Assembly (NCBI GenBank): GCA_944321875.1
Contig: CALUMX010000005.1
Span: forward strand, 1 to 64,000
Origin: an uncultured Muribaculaceae bacterium
GTDB lineage: Bacteria; Bacteroidota; Bacteroidia; Bacteroidales; Muribaculaceae
Reading direction: 5' to 3'
DNA: 64,000 nt
Part shown: positions 1-8,325 of the stretch, one piece after another
Layout: the number at the start of each line of letters is the position of its first letter
Position numbering within the stretch: the first letter of the stretch is position 1
Notes under the pieces: generated by a model
Told to the model about the DNA's origin: nothing
Database searches by the model: none
The model's input: only the letters and a program-made list of their open reading frames with translations
Translations under genes and position numbers: made by a program

Positions 1-33
1 GCGCTTAACGTACTTTGTTTCTGCCTTTTCCAT
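1..33 (-). CDS. 5' end of an unidentified gene (partial)
   Basis: An ATG read leftward is followed by eleven codons (MEKAETKYVKR) without a stop before the window edge. An AAAAAAGG stretch lies 7 bases before the ATG, a plausible ribosome binding site. Too little is present to identify the protein. Confidence 0.4.
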   Translation of the reverse strand, partial: MEKAETKYVKR

Positions 34-90
34 AATGTTACCTTTTTTGTTGTAACGCTATTTTAGGACTAGACAATTCCTGTACAAAGG

Positions 91-130
91 AAGGCGCAGC
101 CCCCGGTTTCAATCCAATGGACTGCGCCTT
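91..130 (-). terminator. hairpin downstream of the choloylglycine-hydrolase-like gene
   Basis: Nine-base perfect arms AAGGCGCAG (91-99) and CTGCGCCTT (122-130) close a 22-base loop just past the stop codon of the leftward gene. The T-rich tail is modest on the minus strand, so termination strength is uncertain. Confidence 0.5.
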
Positions 131-152
131 TTCTGTTATCGTTCTGCCCGGA

Positions 153-1241
153 CTATATGAGCGGAGTGACGGGCTGTTGCTTCACGGCATCGAGAAGCGC
201 GAATTTATACTTCACCTTGCCGAAATTAATCCTGTTCAGGTCGAGGCTGCGGATGCGGCTGTCGTACATCGTGCGGAAATAAACCACACGGTTGGTAATG
301 TCGGTAGCCGAAGTCCATTGGGTAGCACTCGGAATGTCGGCCGGTACCTTACCCTCGGCAAACTCTACACCGACCGGGATGTCGAAATTATTCAGAATCT
401 GGAATCCCTGGAGCGCAGCTTTAAGGCCGGTTGCCTGCTGCGGAGCGGTTGCCTGGAAGAATGCGGCACGCACGAAACGCGACGGAGGCGTCACGTCGCC
501 CGGCAATCCGAGCATTCCGCTACCCGCGCCAAACGAGCGCATGCTCAAGCGGCCGAGTGTTTGCGGCTGTGCCGAACCGGGATAAAGATTGACATAATTG
601 TTCAGGTTCGTCATCTGCCACTCAAAACCCGGAGAGTTGGTCAGCACGCCCAGTTCGTTATCATAGAAATTCAGTTTACCGTCGACAATCTCCAGTACAA
701 TCTGCTTGCCCGACTTGTCGGCAAACCGCCAGTGAACGGTCGAAGCACGCGGGTCAATCGCCACGACCTGTACGCCAGCCACTGCCTCCTTCACCTCGTC
801 GAGCGTAGCGCAAGTGGAAAGCACATAGGAAACCAACTGCAAGTCGGCCACGCTTTCCGCCTTTCTCGCCGGGTCATAGTCGACATACTTGCCATAAGCC
901 GGGAAATAGAACAGTCCCGCCGACAGGCCTGCCTCATTGAGACCCTCGGCCACAAATTCCTGCATCTCCACGGTCAGTCCCACATAGCCGTAGCGAGCCT
1001 TGAAAGCCTTGCCCTCCTTCGCACCTCCGGCCACCATCGACTGCTGTGCGTAGCCGCGCGGCACAATCACATAACCACTGTTCAAATCGCTGCCGCCCCA
1101 CTCAATCGTACGGGCCACCACCTGGCTGCCGTCGGCCGCCGTCAGCGTAATACCCGTGCATGCCTCTGCCGGAGCCGGCAACATTGCAGCCAGACCAAGC
1201 AACAAGCCTGCTGCCAATAAATTCTTCTTTTTCATACTCAT
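153..1241 (-). CDS. secreted linear-amide C-N hydrolase, choloylglycine hydrolase / penicillin V acylase family
   Basis: This family are N-terminal nucleophile hydrolases that cleave amides such as conjugated bile acids, penicillin V or N-acyl homoserine lactones. A signal peptide ends at PAEA just before Cys28, which would become the free N-terminal nucleophile after cleavage. Arg44 in ARTIEW, Asn202 in LTNSP and Arg255 in PSRF match the family's catalytic set; Glu47 stands where the aspartate of characterised bile salt hydrolases lies. Full length is 362 residues, usual for the exported Bacteroidales members. A second start two codons downstream (MKKKN) is equally possible. The gene lies 19 bases behind an AraC regulator and is probably co-transcribed with it. 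Substrate cannot be read from sequence: bile salts, penicillin V or host acyl-amides are all open. Confidence 0.85.
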   Translation of the reverse strand: MSMKKKNLLAAGLLLGLAAMLPAPAEACTGITLTAADGSQVVARTIEWGGSDLNSGYVIVPRGYAQQSMVAGGAKEGKAFKARYGYVGLTVEMQEFVAEGLNEAGLSAGLFYFPAYGKYVDYDPARKAESVADLQLVSYVLSTCATLDEVKEAVAGVQVVAIDPRASTVHWRFADKSGKQIVLEIVDGKLNFYDNELGVLTNSPGFEWQMTNLNNYVNLYPGSAQPQTLGRLSMRSFGAGSGMLGLPGDVTPPSRFVRAAFFQATAPQQATGLKAALQGFQILNNFDIPVGVEFAEGKVPADIPSATQWTSATDITNRVVYFRTMYDSRIRSLDLNRINFGKVKYKFALLDAVKQQPVTPLI

Positions 1242-1260
1242 ATTCTTTTAGTAAACCTTT

Positions 1261-2178
1261 CTAATTCATTCCATATCTCTTTTTATATTCCCGGGGAGAG
1301 ATACCCTCCATCCGCCGGAAGAATTTGCAGAAAAACGAGGCGTTCGGAAAGTTCAACTCATCGGAAATCTGAAAAATCAGCTTGTTCGTACAGCACAGCA
1401 TCAGTTTCGCCTCCTGCACGACTGCCTCGTTGACCCATTCCATCACGGTCTTTCCGCTCGATGCCCGGATAACCGCACCCAGATAGCGCGGCGTCATGCA
1501 AAGCCGGTCAGCATAGAAACCGACACTCCGCTCACGACAGGCATGCTCATTGACCAAGGCGATGAAACGCTCCAGCACTTCCTCCTGCCGGCTGACGCAG
1601 GCCGGACTTCTCTCTTCCTGACGCTGCCGGAAATAATCAATCTGACAGAACACGGCTCCGAGAAGCGACTGAACCGTACGTTTCGAATAATTCTTATCGT
1701 GCAGCACGCCCCACATCAACTCTGTCAGCACCAGCGTACGGCGGCACAGCTCCTCATCGCTGATTGCCTCGCAGACACGACCCTGCATATAGGCTGTCAG
1801 ATAGTTGTCCTTCTGCCAGTTCTCCATAAAACTGTTGGCAAAAGCAATCATCGCGAAATCCACATCATACTCCGGGTAGGACTGCAACTCAAACACAACT
1901 CCCGGAGAAACGACGACCACATGTCCCGCCCGGAACTCATATTCCTTCAGGTTCAGCTTTACCTTCACGCTACCGGAACGCATGACCATGACACGTCCCT
2001 CCGTCAGACGGTAAGGTTTCCGCTCCAGCACCACCTTCCCTTTCAGCCCCGAAAGGCCGCCTACGGTATGCACCAAAGCGATTTCCGAATTGATGAAACG
2101 GTTAATATTGACAGGCTCCAGGTCTGACCTTCCCAGCAGCTGCTCAAGTCCGAGCCACAACAATCCATTGTCTTTCAT
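1261..2178 (-). CDS. AraC-family transcriptional regulator
   Basis: The C-terminal 100 residues form a double helix-turn-helix of the AraC type, ending in the typical FFCKFFRRMEGISPREYKKR segment; the N-terminal part (RVMVMRSGSVKV, FRAGHVVVVSPG) looks like a cupin-type ligand-binding domain. The reading frame is open further upstream, but I place the start at the ATG preceded by GGAAG because a TATCTTTG promoter box lies at 2196-2203, inside the longer frame. The gene is divergent from the efflux operon beginning at 2352 and upstream of the acylase gene, so it likely controls one or both. The ligand is unknown. About 305 residues, normal for the family. Confidence 0.85.
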   Translation of the reverse strand: MKDNGLLWLGLEQLLGRSDLEPVNINRFINSEIALVHTVGGLSGLKGKVVLERKPYRLTEGRVMVMRSGSVKVKLNLKEYEFRAGHVVVVSPGVVFELQSYPEYDVDFAMIAFANSFMENWQKDNYLTAYMQGRVCEAISDEELCRRTLVLTELMWGVLHDKNYSKRTVQSLLGAVFCQIDYFRQRQEERSPACVSRQEEVLERFIALVNEHACRERSVGFYADRLCMTPRYLGAVIRASSGKTVMEWVNEAVVQEAKLMLCCTNKLIFQISDELNFPNASFFCKFFRRMEGISPREYKKRYGMN

Positions 2179-2195
2179 TGCTTCCTTTTTTCCCA

Positions 2196-2203
2196 CAAAG
2201 ATA
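2196..2203 (-). promoter_or_regulatory. -7 box of the AraC gene
   Basis: TATCTTTG on the minus strand fits the Bacteroidetes -7 consensus TAnnTTTG and sits 18 bases before the chosen start. No clear -33 TTTG was seen at the right distance. Confidence 0.5.
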
Positions 2204-2299
2204 ATATTCAGCGGTATTAAAGCGTAATATTCCATTAAACACAATACAATCAGAACATAAACCTTTACTACGGGAACTTTTTTACGTCTGATAATTTCA

Positions 2300-2307
2300 T
2301 ATCTTTG
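2300..2307 (+). promoter_or_regulatory. -7 box of the efflux operon
   Basis: TATCTTTG on the plus strand, 44 bases before the TolC start. With the AraC box it forms a divergent promoter region of about 170 bases where the regulator could bind. The -33 element is poor, as expected if activation is needed. Confidence 0.5.
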
Positions 2308-2351
2308 TAGTACCAGTAAAAACATAATTCTCAACCTAAAAGTTCATTTCT

Positions 2352-3605
2352 ATGAAAAAACGCCTGCTCCTACTGCTCTGTGCCTGTCTCGGGCTGAACG
2401 CCGCAGCCCAGGTAACGCTCGACGACTGCCGCAAGATGGCCGGGGACAACTATCCCGCAGTCCGGCAATACAGGCTCATCGAGCAAACCCGCAATTTCAA
2501 CCTCTCCAATGCCTCCCGCGGCAACCTGCCTCAGATTGCCCTGAGCGGAAAGGCATCCTACCAGAGCGATGTGCCGGCGCTACCCGTCTCGGTGCCGGGA
2601 ATAGAATTCGATGTGCCGAAGGACCAGTACCAGGTGATGGTGGAAATCCGCCAGAACGTCTGGGACGGCGGCGAAATCCGCAACCGCCGGATGCTCACGA
2701 AAGCATCGGCCGACGAGGCGGCACGGCAGACCGACGTCAGCATGTATGCGCTGAACGAGCGTGTCGACCAGGTGTTTTTCGGCATTCTGATGATTGACGA
2801 GCAGCTGCGGCAGAACGACCTGCTCCACAAAGAGCTGGAGCGCAACTTGCGGAACGTGACGGCCTACCGCGACAACGGCATTGCCAACGATGCCGACGTG
2901 GACGCTGTCAGCGTTGAGATGCTCAACAACCGCCAGCAGCGCAGCCATCTGGAAGCCGTGCGCGGGGCCTACGTTCGCTCGCTCGCCCTGCTCACCGGGG
3001 CTGACACATCGGCGGTGAGCCGTCCGGTACGTCCTGAAATGCCGCATACGGCCGCCTCTTCCACCATCCTCCGGCCGGAACTGAACCTCTTCGACGCGCG
3101 GCTCCGAAGCATCGACGTGCGCCAGAAAGGGTTACAGACAAGCTATATGCCCCGCTTCTCGCTGTTTGCCCAGGGCGGCTACGGCAACCCGGGACTGAAC
3201 TTTCTGAAAGACAAGTTTGAGCCGTTCTACGTTGTCGGCGCTCGCCTGAGCTGGAATTTCGGCAGCCTGTACACGCTCAAGAACGACCGCCGCAAACTGG
3301 AGGTGGAGCGCGAGAGCGTAGAGACGGAACGAGACCTCTTCCTCTTCAACACCCGCCTGCAGATAGCCGAACAGGACGGCACGCTCGCCTCCCTGCGCAA
3401 GCAGATGGAAGCCGACGACGAAATTATCCGCCTGCGCACCAACATCCGGAAATCGGCAGAGGCAAAGGTAGCCAACGGCACACTGTCGGTCAACGAGATG
3501 CTGCGGGAACTGAACGCCGAGAGCATCGCGCTTCAGACCAAGGCCGTCCATGAAATCCAACTGCTCGCCGAAACCTACCGCCAACGCCATCTGACCAACC
3601 AGTAA
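2352..3605 (+). CDS. TolC-family outer-membrane efflux protein
   Basis: A signal peptide (MKKRLLLLLCACLGLNAAAQ) precedes a long, mostly helical protein of 417 residues, with the VTLDDCRKMAGDNYP opening and paired coiled-coil stretches characteristic of TolC/OprM channels. Near the end, the segment VANGTLSVNEMLRELNAE matches the conserved position where TolC proteins have xGxxxxxELLxA-type repeats. It should form the outer-membrane tunnel of the export complex encoded by the next four genes. It is the first gene of the operon; 33 bases separate it from the HlyD gene. Confidence 0.88.
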   Translation: MKKRLLLLLCACLGLNAAAQVTLDDCRKMAGDNYPAVRQYRLIEQTRNFNLSNASRGNLPQIALSGKASYQSDVPALPVSVPGIEFDVPKDQYQVMVEIRQNVWDGGEIRNRRMLTKASADEAARQTDVSMYALNERVDQVFFGILMIDEQLRQNDLLHKELERNLRNVTAYRDNGIANDADVDAVSVEMLNNRQQRSHLEAVRGAYVRSLALLTGADTSAVSRPVRPEMPHTAASSTILRPELNLFDARLRSIDVRQKGLQTSYMPRFSLFAQGGYGNPGLNFLKDKFEPFYVVGARLSWNFGSLYTLKNDRRKLEVERESVETERDLFLFNTRLQIAEQDGTLASLRKQMEADDEIIRLRTNIRKSAEAKVANGTLSVNEMLRELNAESIALQTKAVHEIQLLAETYRQRHLTNQ

Positions 3606-3638
3606 ACCCAGAAAACCACCATACAAAACCCAACTGTT

Positions 3639-4529
3639 ATGAAAATACACCATTTTATATTTCTAACCGCAACACTGCTGTTTTCCGCCTGCAGTGCGGA
3701 AAAGGAGTTTGACGCGACAGGCACGTTTGAAGCCACGGAAATCATCGTGTCGGCCGAAGCCAACGGCCGGATTTTCCACCTCAACGCCGACGAGGGCAAG
3801 AGGCTGACGAAAGGCAGCGCCGTAGGCCTCATCGACACCGTACAGCTTCACCTGAAGAAACTGCAACTGCAGGCGAGCATGAAATCGTTCGAGAGCCAGC
3901 GACCCGACATCCGCAAGCAGATTGCCGCCACCAAGGAGGAGATAGCCACGGCCGAACGTGAGCGCGACCGCGTGGAGAGCCTGCTGAAAGCCAACGCAGC
4001 CAACCGCAAGCAACTTGACGACTGGAATGCCCGCCTCGCCGTGCTCAACAAGCAACTGGAAGCGCAGATTTCCACCCTCAACAACAGCACAGCCAGCCTC
4101 AACGAGCAAAGCTCGTCGGTAGCCATACAGATGGCGCAGATTGACGACCAACTGGCCAAATGCCACATCACGGCTCCCATCGACGGCACGGTGCTGGCCA
4201 AATATGCCGAGCCGGGCGAACTAGCCGTAACCGGCAAGCCACTGTTTAAAATCGCCGACATGCAGCACGTATTCCTCCGCGCCTACATCACCTCCTCACA
4301 GCTCTCCGACGTGAAGCTGGGCAACAAGGTGAAGGTGATGGCCGACTACGGCGACGGCAACCTCAAGTCCTACGACGGGACCGTGACATGGATTGCCGAC
4401 CAGGCCGAATTCACGCCCAAGACCATTCTGACCGACGACGAGCGCGCCAACCAGGTCTATGCCGTGAAGATTGCCGTCAACAACGACGGTGGCATCAAAA
4501 TCGGCATGTACGGAAAAGTGAAATTCTAA
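3639..4529 (+). CDS. HlyD-family periplasmic adaptor, predicted lipoprotein
   Basis: The signal sequence ends in LFSAC with Cys18 as the lipidation site. The mature protein shows a biotinyl/lipoyl half-motif (ANGRIFHLNADEGKRL), a long charged helical hairpin at about residues 70-165, the second half-motif (ITAPIDGTVLAKYAEPGE) and a beta-barrel segment, the usual adaptor order. At 296 residues it resembles YbhG-type adaptors of E. coli. It should link the inner-membrane ABC exporter to the TolC-like channel. The stop lies 13 bases before the ATPase gene. Confidence 0.88.
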   Translation: MKIHHFIFLTATLLFSACSAEKEFDATGTFEATEIIVSAEANGRIFHLNADEGKRLTKGSAVGLIDTVQLHLKKLQLQASMKSFESQRPDIRKQIAATKEEIATAERERDRVESLLKANAANRKQLDDWNARLAVLNKQLEAQISTLNNSTASLNEQSSSVAIQMAQIDDQLAKCHITAPIDGTVLAKYAEPGELAVTGKPLFKIADMQHVFLRAYITSSQLSDVKLGNKVKVMADYGDGNLKSYDGTVTWIADQAEFTPKTILTDDERANQVYAVKIAVNNDGGIKIGMYGKVKF

Positions 4530-4542
4530 CATTCAGCACCCT

Positions 4543-6003
4543 ATGCAACCCATCGTAACAGCCAACCATATCAGCAAGCGTTTCGGCAAGGTCACGGCGC
4601 TCGACGACGCATCTGTATCCGTCAACCGGGGCGAAATCTTCGGGCTTATCGGACCGGACGGCGCCGGGAAAACGACGCTGTTCCGCATCCTTGCCACCCT
4701 CTCTCTGGCCGATGCGGGGGAGGCATCGGTTGCCGGATTCGACGTGGTCAGGGACTACCGCGAGATACGCCGGCGCATCGGCTACATGCCGGGACGGTTC
4801 TCGCTCTACACCGACCTGAGTGTAGAGGAAAACCTGCAGTTCTTCGCCACCGTGTTCAACACGACCGTCGAGGAAAACTACCACCAGATACGCGACATCT
4901 ACGTGCAGCTTGAGCCTTTCCGCCACCGCCGGGCCGGTGCCTTGTCGGGCGGCATGAAGCAGAAACTCGCCCTCTGCTGCGCGCTCATCCACAAGCCGGA
5001 GATTCTTTTCCTCGACGAGCCTACGACGGGAGTTGACCCCGTGTCGCGCAAAGAGTTCTGGCAAATGCTCCGCCACCTGCGTGAGGAAGGCATCACCATC
5101 GTCGTCTCCACGCCGTTCATGGACGAGGCCCGCCGCTGCGACCGCATCGCCTTCATCAACGACGGACACATCCTCGATACCGACGTGCCGGAAGCCGTAC
5201 TGCTCCGCCACAAGGACATCCTCTGCCCGCCCGGGCTGCAGCATGCCGCCACCGGCAACGACAGCGATAACATCATCACGGTGGACAACCTCGTGAAGCG
5301 CTTCGGCTCCTTCACGGCCGTCGACCACATTTCGTTCACCGTCCGCCGGGGCGAGATATTCGGCTTCCTCGGAGCGAACGGAGCCGGAAAGACCACCGCC
5401 ATGCGCATTCTCTCCGGCCTGAGCCTGCCGAGCGAGGGACACGCCGAGGTGATGGGCTACGACGTGACGACTCAAAGCGAGGAAATCAAGCGGCGCATCG
5501 GCTACATGAGCCAGCGGTTCTCGCTCTACGAAGACCTGAAGGTATGGGAGAACGTTCGCCTCTTTGCCGGCATCTACGGCGTTCCCGAAAAAGAGATAGC
5601 CCCGCGCACGGAAGAGATGCTCCGCGAAATCGGCCTTTACGACCGCCGCGACACCCTCGTCAGAAACCTGCCGCTGGGCTGGAAACAGCGTCTGGCATTC
5701 TCCGTGGCGATTTTCCACCGCCCACAGCTCGTCTTCCTCGACGAGCCGACCGGAGGTGTCGACCCTGCCACCCGCCGCCAGTTTTGGGAGCTTATCTACC
5801 GGGCAGCCGAGCGTGGCATCACCGTCTTCGTCACCACTCACTACATGGACGAGGCCGAATACTGCGACCGCATCTCGATGATGGTCGACGGACGGATTCG
5901 CGCCCTCGACTCGCCGGAGCGGCTGAAGGCACGTTTTCAGGCCAAAGACATGGACGAGGTGTTCCTGCGGCTCGCACGCGAGGCCACCCGCCAGAGCGAC
6001 TGA
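4543..6003 (+). CDS. ABC exporter ATPase with two fused nucleotide-binding domains (YbhF-like)
   Basis: Two ATPase domains lie in tandem. Domain 1 has Walker A GPDGAGKT (37-44), signature LSGG (134-137) and Walker B ILFLDEP; its switch histidine position reads STPFMDEA, with Pro191. Domain 2 has Walker A GANGAGKT (277-284), a degenerate signature LPLGW (376-380) and an intact switch His433. From memory the same division occurs in E. coli YbhF, so two complementary half-sites with only one complete site is the likely arrangement. It powers the two permeases that follow. Length 486 residues; YbhF proteins are somewhat longer. Confidence 0.9.
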   Translation: MQPIVTANHISKRFGKVTALDDASVSVNRGEIFGLIGPDGAGKTTLFRILATLSLADAGEASVAGFDVVRDYREIRRRIGYMPGRFSLYTDLSVEENLQFFATVFNTTVEENYHQIRDIYVQLEPFRHRRAGALSGGMKQKLALCCALIHKPEILFLDEPTTGVDPVSRKEFWQMLRHLREEGITIVVSTPFMDEARRCDRIAFINDGHILDTDVPEAVLLRHKDILCPPGLQHAATGNDSDNIITVDNLVKRFGSFTAVDHISFTVRRGEIFGFLGANGAGKTTAMRILSGLSLPSEGHAEVMGYDVTTQSEEIKRRIGYMSQRFSLYEDLKVWENVRLFAGIYGVPEKEIAPRTEEMLREIGLYDRRDTLVRNLPLGWKQRLAFSVAIFHRPQLVFLDEPTGGVDPATRRQFWELIYRAAERGITVFVTTHYMDEAEYCDRISMMVDGRIRALDSPERLKARFQAKDMDEVFLRLAREATRQSD

Positions 6004-6034
6004 CACATTTCTATCCTAACCCCACACCACCGAC

Positions 6035-7153
6035 ATGAAACAGTTTCTTGCATTCGTCAGAAAGGAATTTCTCCACATACTCCGCGACCGGCGCACGATT
6101 CTCATCCTCATCGGCATGCCTATCGTGCAGATTATCCTTTTCGGCTTCGCCATCTCCACGGAGGTGAAGGACGTAAAGACGGTCGTGGTCACCCACAGTC
6201 CTGACGCTGACACCCGCTACGTCATCGACCGCATCGATGCCGGCGAATACTTCACAGTCACCCATGTGGTCCACGACATCCGTGAAGCCGACCGCCTGTT
6301 CCGCCGCAACGAGGCCGACCTCGCCGTCGTGCTCCCCGACAATTTCCAGCGTCACCGCACGGAAGCGGCCGGCATTCAGATTGTAGCCGATGCCACCGAT
6401 CCGAACCTCGCCATCATGCGCACGATGTATGTCAACAACGTGCTGGCTTCAGCCCGCATGGAGCTGCAGAAGACGCTGGCACAACCCGCTGCCGCCGCTC
6501 CGCAGGGACACGTCAGGATAGAAGCCAAACTGCTCTACAACCCTCAGATGCGGAGCGCCTACAACTTCGTGCCGGGAGTGATGGGCCTCATTCTCATGCT
6601 CATCTGCGCCATCATGACCTCCGTGTCGATTGTCCGTGAGAAAGAGACGGGAACGATGGAGCTGCTGCTCGTGTCGCCCATACGTCCGATGCTGGTAATT
6701 GTCTCCAAGGTCGTCCCCTACTTCACGCTTTCCATCCTCAACCTCACGACCATCCTCCTGCTGTCGGTGTTCGTGCTCGACGTACCCGTCGCGGGTAACC
6801 TGATGGCCCTCGTCGGCGTATCGCTGCTCTACATCCTCGTCTCGCTATCGCTCGGTTTGCTCATCTCGACCCTCACCACGACCCAGGTCGCCGCGATGCT
6901 CGCCTCCGGCCTCGTGCTGATGATTCCCACCATCGTCATTTCCGGCCTCATCTTCCCCATCGAGAGCATGCCATGGCCGCTGCAGGCATTCTCCTGCATC
7001 ATCCCGGCCCGGTGGTACATCGAAATCGTACGGCGGCTGATGATTGAAGGCGTACCGTTCGCCTACGTCTGGAAAGAGGCACTCGTGCTGGTCGCCATGG
7101 CCGTGCTGCTCATCGGCATCGCAACCCGGAAATTCAAGAACCGACTGGACTAA
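6035..7153 (+). CDS. ABC-2 type exporter permease, first subunit (YbhS-like)
   Basis: One N-terminal membrane helix (TILILIGMPIVQIILFGFAI), a periplasmic domain of roughly 140 residues, then five membrane helices from about residue 180 give the ABC2_membrane_3 layout. The cytoplasmic elbow EKETGTMELLLVSP is the family's coupling motif. Length 372 residues. It lies 31 bases after the ATPase gene and 19 before a paralogous permease, so the exporter should be a heterodimer. Substrates of this class include drugs, bile salts and other amphiphiles; none is shown by sequence. Confidence 0.9.
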   Translation: MKQFLAFVRKEFLHILRDRRTILILIGMPIVQIILFGFAISTEVKDVKTVVVTHSPDADTRYVIDRIDAGEYFTVTHVVHDIREADRLFRRNEADLAVVLPDNFQRHRTEAAGIQIVADATDPNLAIMRTMYVNNVLASARMELQKTLAQPAAAAPQGHVRIEAKLLYNPQMRSAYNFVPGVMGLILMLICAIMTSVSIVREKETGTMELLLVSPIRPMLVIVSKVVPYFTLSILNLTTILLLSVFVLDVPVAGNLMALVGVSLLYILVSLSLGLLISTLTTTQVAAMLASGLVLMIPTIVISGLIFPIESMPWPLQAFSCIIPARWYIEIVRRLMIEGVPFAYVWKEALVLVAMAVLLIGIATRKFKNRLD

Positions 7154-7172
7154 CCCGCAAAACTACGCAACC

Positions 7173-8234
7173 ATGACTCTACGCTATCTCATAGAAAAGG
7201 AATTCCGCCAGATAATGCGCAACAGCTTCCTGCCGCGGCTGATTTTCATCTTCCCGTGCTTCATCATGCTGATTGTGCCCTGGGCGGCTACACTCGAAAT
7301 CGAGGACCTGCGCATCGCTGTCATCGACAACGACCGCAGTCCCAAGTCGCGGAGGCTCACCCACCGCATCGAAAACTCCGCCTACTTCCAGCTCACCCGG
7401 CTGCCCGACTCCTACGACGACGGTCTCGACGCTATCGAGCGCGACCGTGCCGACATACTGCTGGAGATACCCCGCGGCTTCGAGAAGCACCTTGTCAAGG
7501 GAGAGGAAGCGCCCGTGCTCGTGGCCGTCAACACGGTCAACGGCACAAAAGGCATGATTGGCAGCTCCTACCTGTCGCAGATACTTACGCCACAGGGCGA
7601 GGACGTATCCATCCGCTACCGCTTCAATCCCCACCTCGACTACAAGGTGTTCATGGTTCCCGCGCTGATGACGATGCTGCTCGTGATGCTCTGCGGCTTC
7701 CTGCCCGCCCTCAACATCGTCAGCGAGAAGGAAATCGGCACGATTGAGCAAATCAACGTGACGCCCGTCAGCCGCTTCACCTTCATCCTCGGCAAACTAC
7801 TTCCCTACTGGCTTATGGGATTCATCGTGCTCAACATCTGCATCGGCATCGCCCGCTTCGCCTACGGGCTGTGGCCGGTAGGCAACCTGCTCACCATCTA
7901 CCTGTCGACGATGATATTCACGCTCGTCGTCTCCGGCCTCGGCCTCATCATCTCCAACTACTCCGCGACGATGCAGCAGGCCATGTTCGTCATGTGGTTC
8001 TTCATCCTCATCTTCATCCTGCTCAGCGGACTGTTCACGCCCATCAGCAGCATGCCGCAATGGGCACAGTACATCACCTACATCAACCCGCTCCGTTACT
8101 TCATGGAAATTACCCGCATGGTCTACCTGAAAGGCAGCGGCATTGCCGACATCCTGCCCCAGCTGGGCGTCATGTCGGGCTTCGCAGCGACCGCCTACAC
8201 CCTCGCCATCCTCAGCTACTGCAAGCAGCAATAA
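7173..8234 (+). CDS. ABC-2 type exporter permease, second subunit (YbhR-like)
   Basis: It has the same architecture as the preceding gene: an N-terminal helix (LIFIFPCFIMLIVPWAATL), a periplasmic domain and five C-terminal helices, with the coupling motif EKEIGTIEQINVTP. The frame is open further upstream into the preceding gene, but the ATG at 7173 gives the paralogue-like start MTLRYLIEKEFRQ. Length 353 residues. Last gene of the exporter operon; the next gene has its own strong promoter. No hairpin terminator was found in the short gap. Confidence 0.9.
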   Translation: MTLRYLIEKEFRQIMRNSFLPRLIFIFPCFIMLIVPWAATLEIEDLRIAVIDNDRSPKSRRLTHRIENSAYFQLTRLPDSYDDGLDAIERDRADILLEIPRGFEKHLVKGEEAPVLVAVNTVNGTKGMIGSSYLSQILTPQGEDVSIRYRFNPHLDYKVFMVPALMTMLLVMLCGFLPALNIVSEKEIGTIEQINVTPVSRFTFILGKLLPYWLMGFIVLNICIGIARFAYGLWPVGNLLTIYLSTMIFTLVVSGLGLIISNYSATMQQAMFVMWFFILIFILLSGLFTPISSMPQWAQYITYINPLRYFMEITRMVYLKGSGIADILPQLGVMSGFAATAYTLAILSYCKQQ

Positions 8235-8264
8235 CTGCCGAATTATGAGCATTTTTTGCAATTT

Positions 8265-8296
8265 GTTGCTGTTTACCAATTAATTTGATATATTTG
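8265..8296 (+). promoter_or_regulatory. fucose operon promoter
   Basis: GTTG (8265-8268) and TATATTTG (8289-8296) with 20 bases between them match the Bacteroidetes -33/-7 consensus. It lies 30 bases before fucI. No GntR-type fucR gene is adjacent, so the controlling regulator must be elsewhere. Confidence 0.75.
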
Positions 8297-8325
8297 CAAG
8301 AAGCAAACATCTAACTATAACCAAA

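Noticed and set aside
117-1220. Long plus-strand frame (367 codons) opposite the hydrolase gene
   Set aside because: Antisense shadow of a gene with C-ending codon bias; the product is His/Arg-rich without any domain, and the minus-strand protein has a signal peptide and complete active site.
4495-6006. 503-codon minus-strand frame over the ABC ATPase
   Set aside because: Mirror of the fused ATPase gene; low-complexity valine/histidine/glutamate composition and no motifs.
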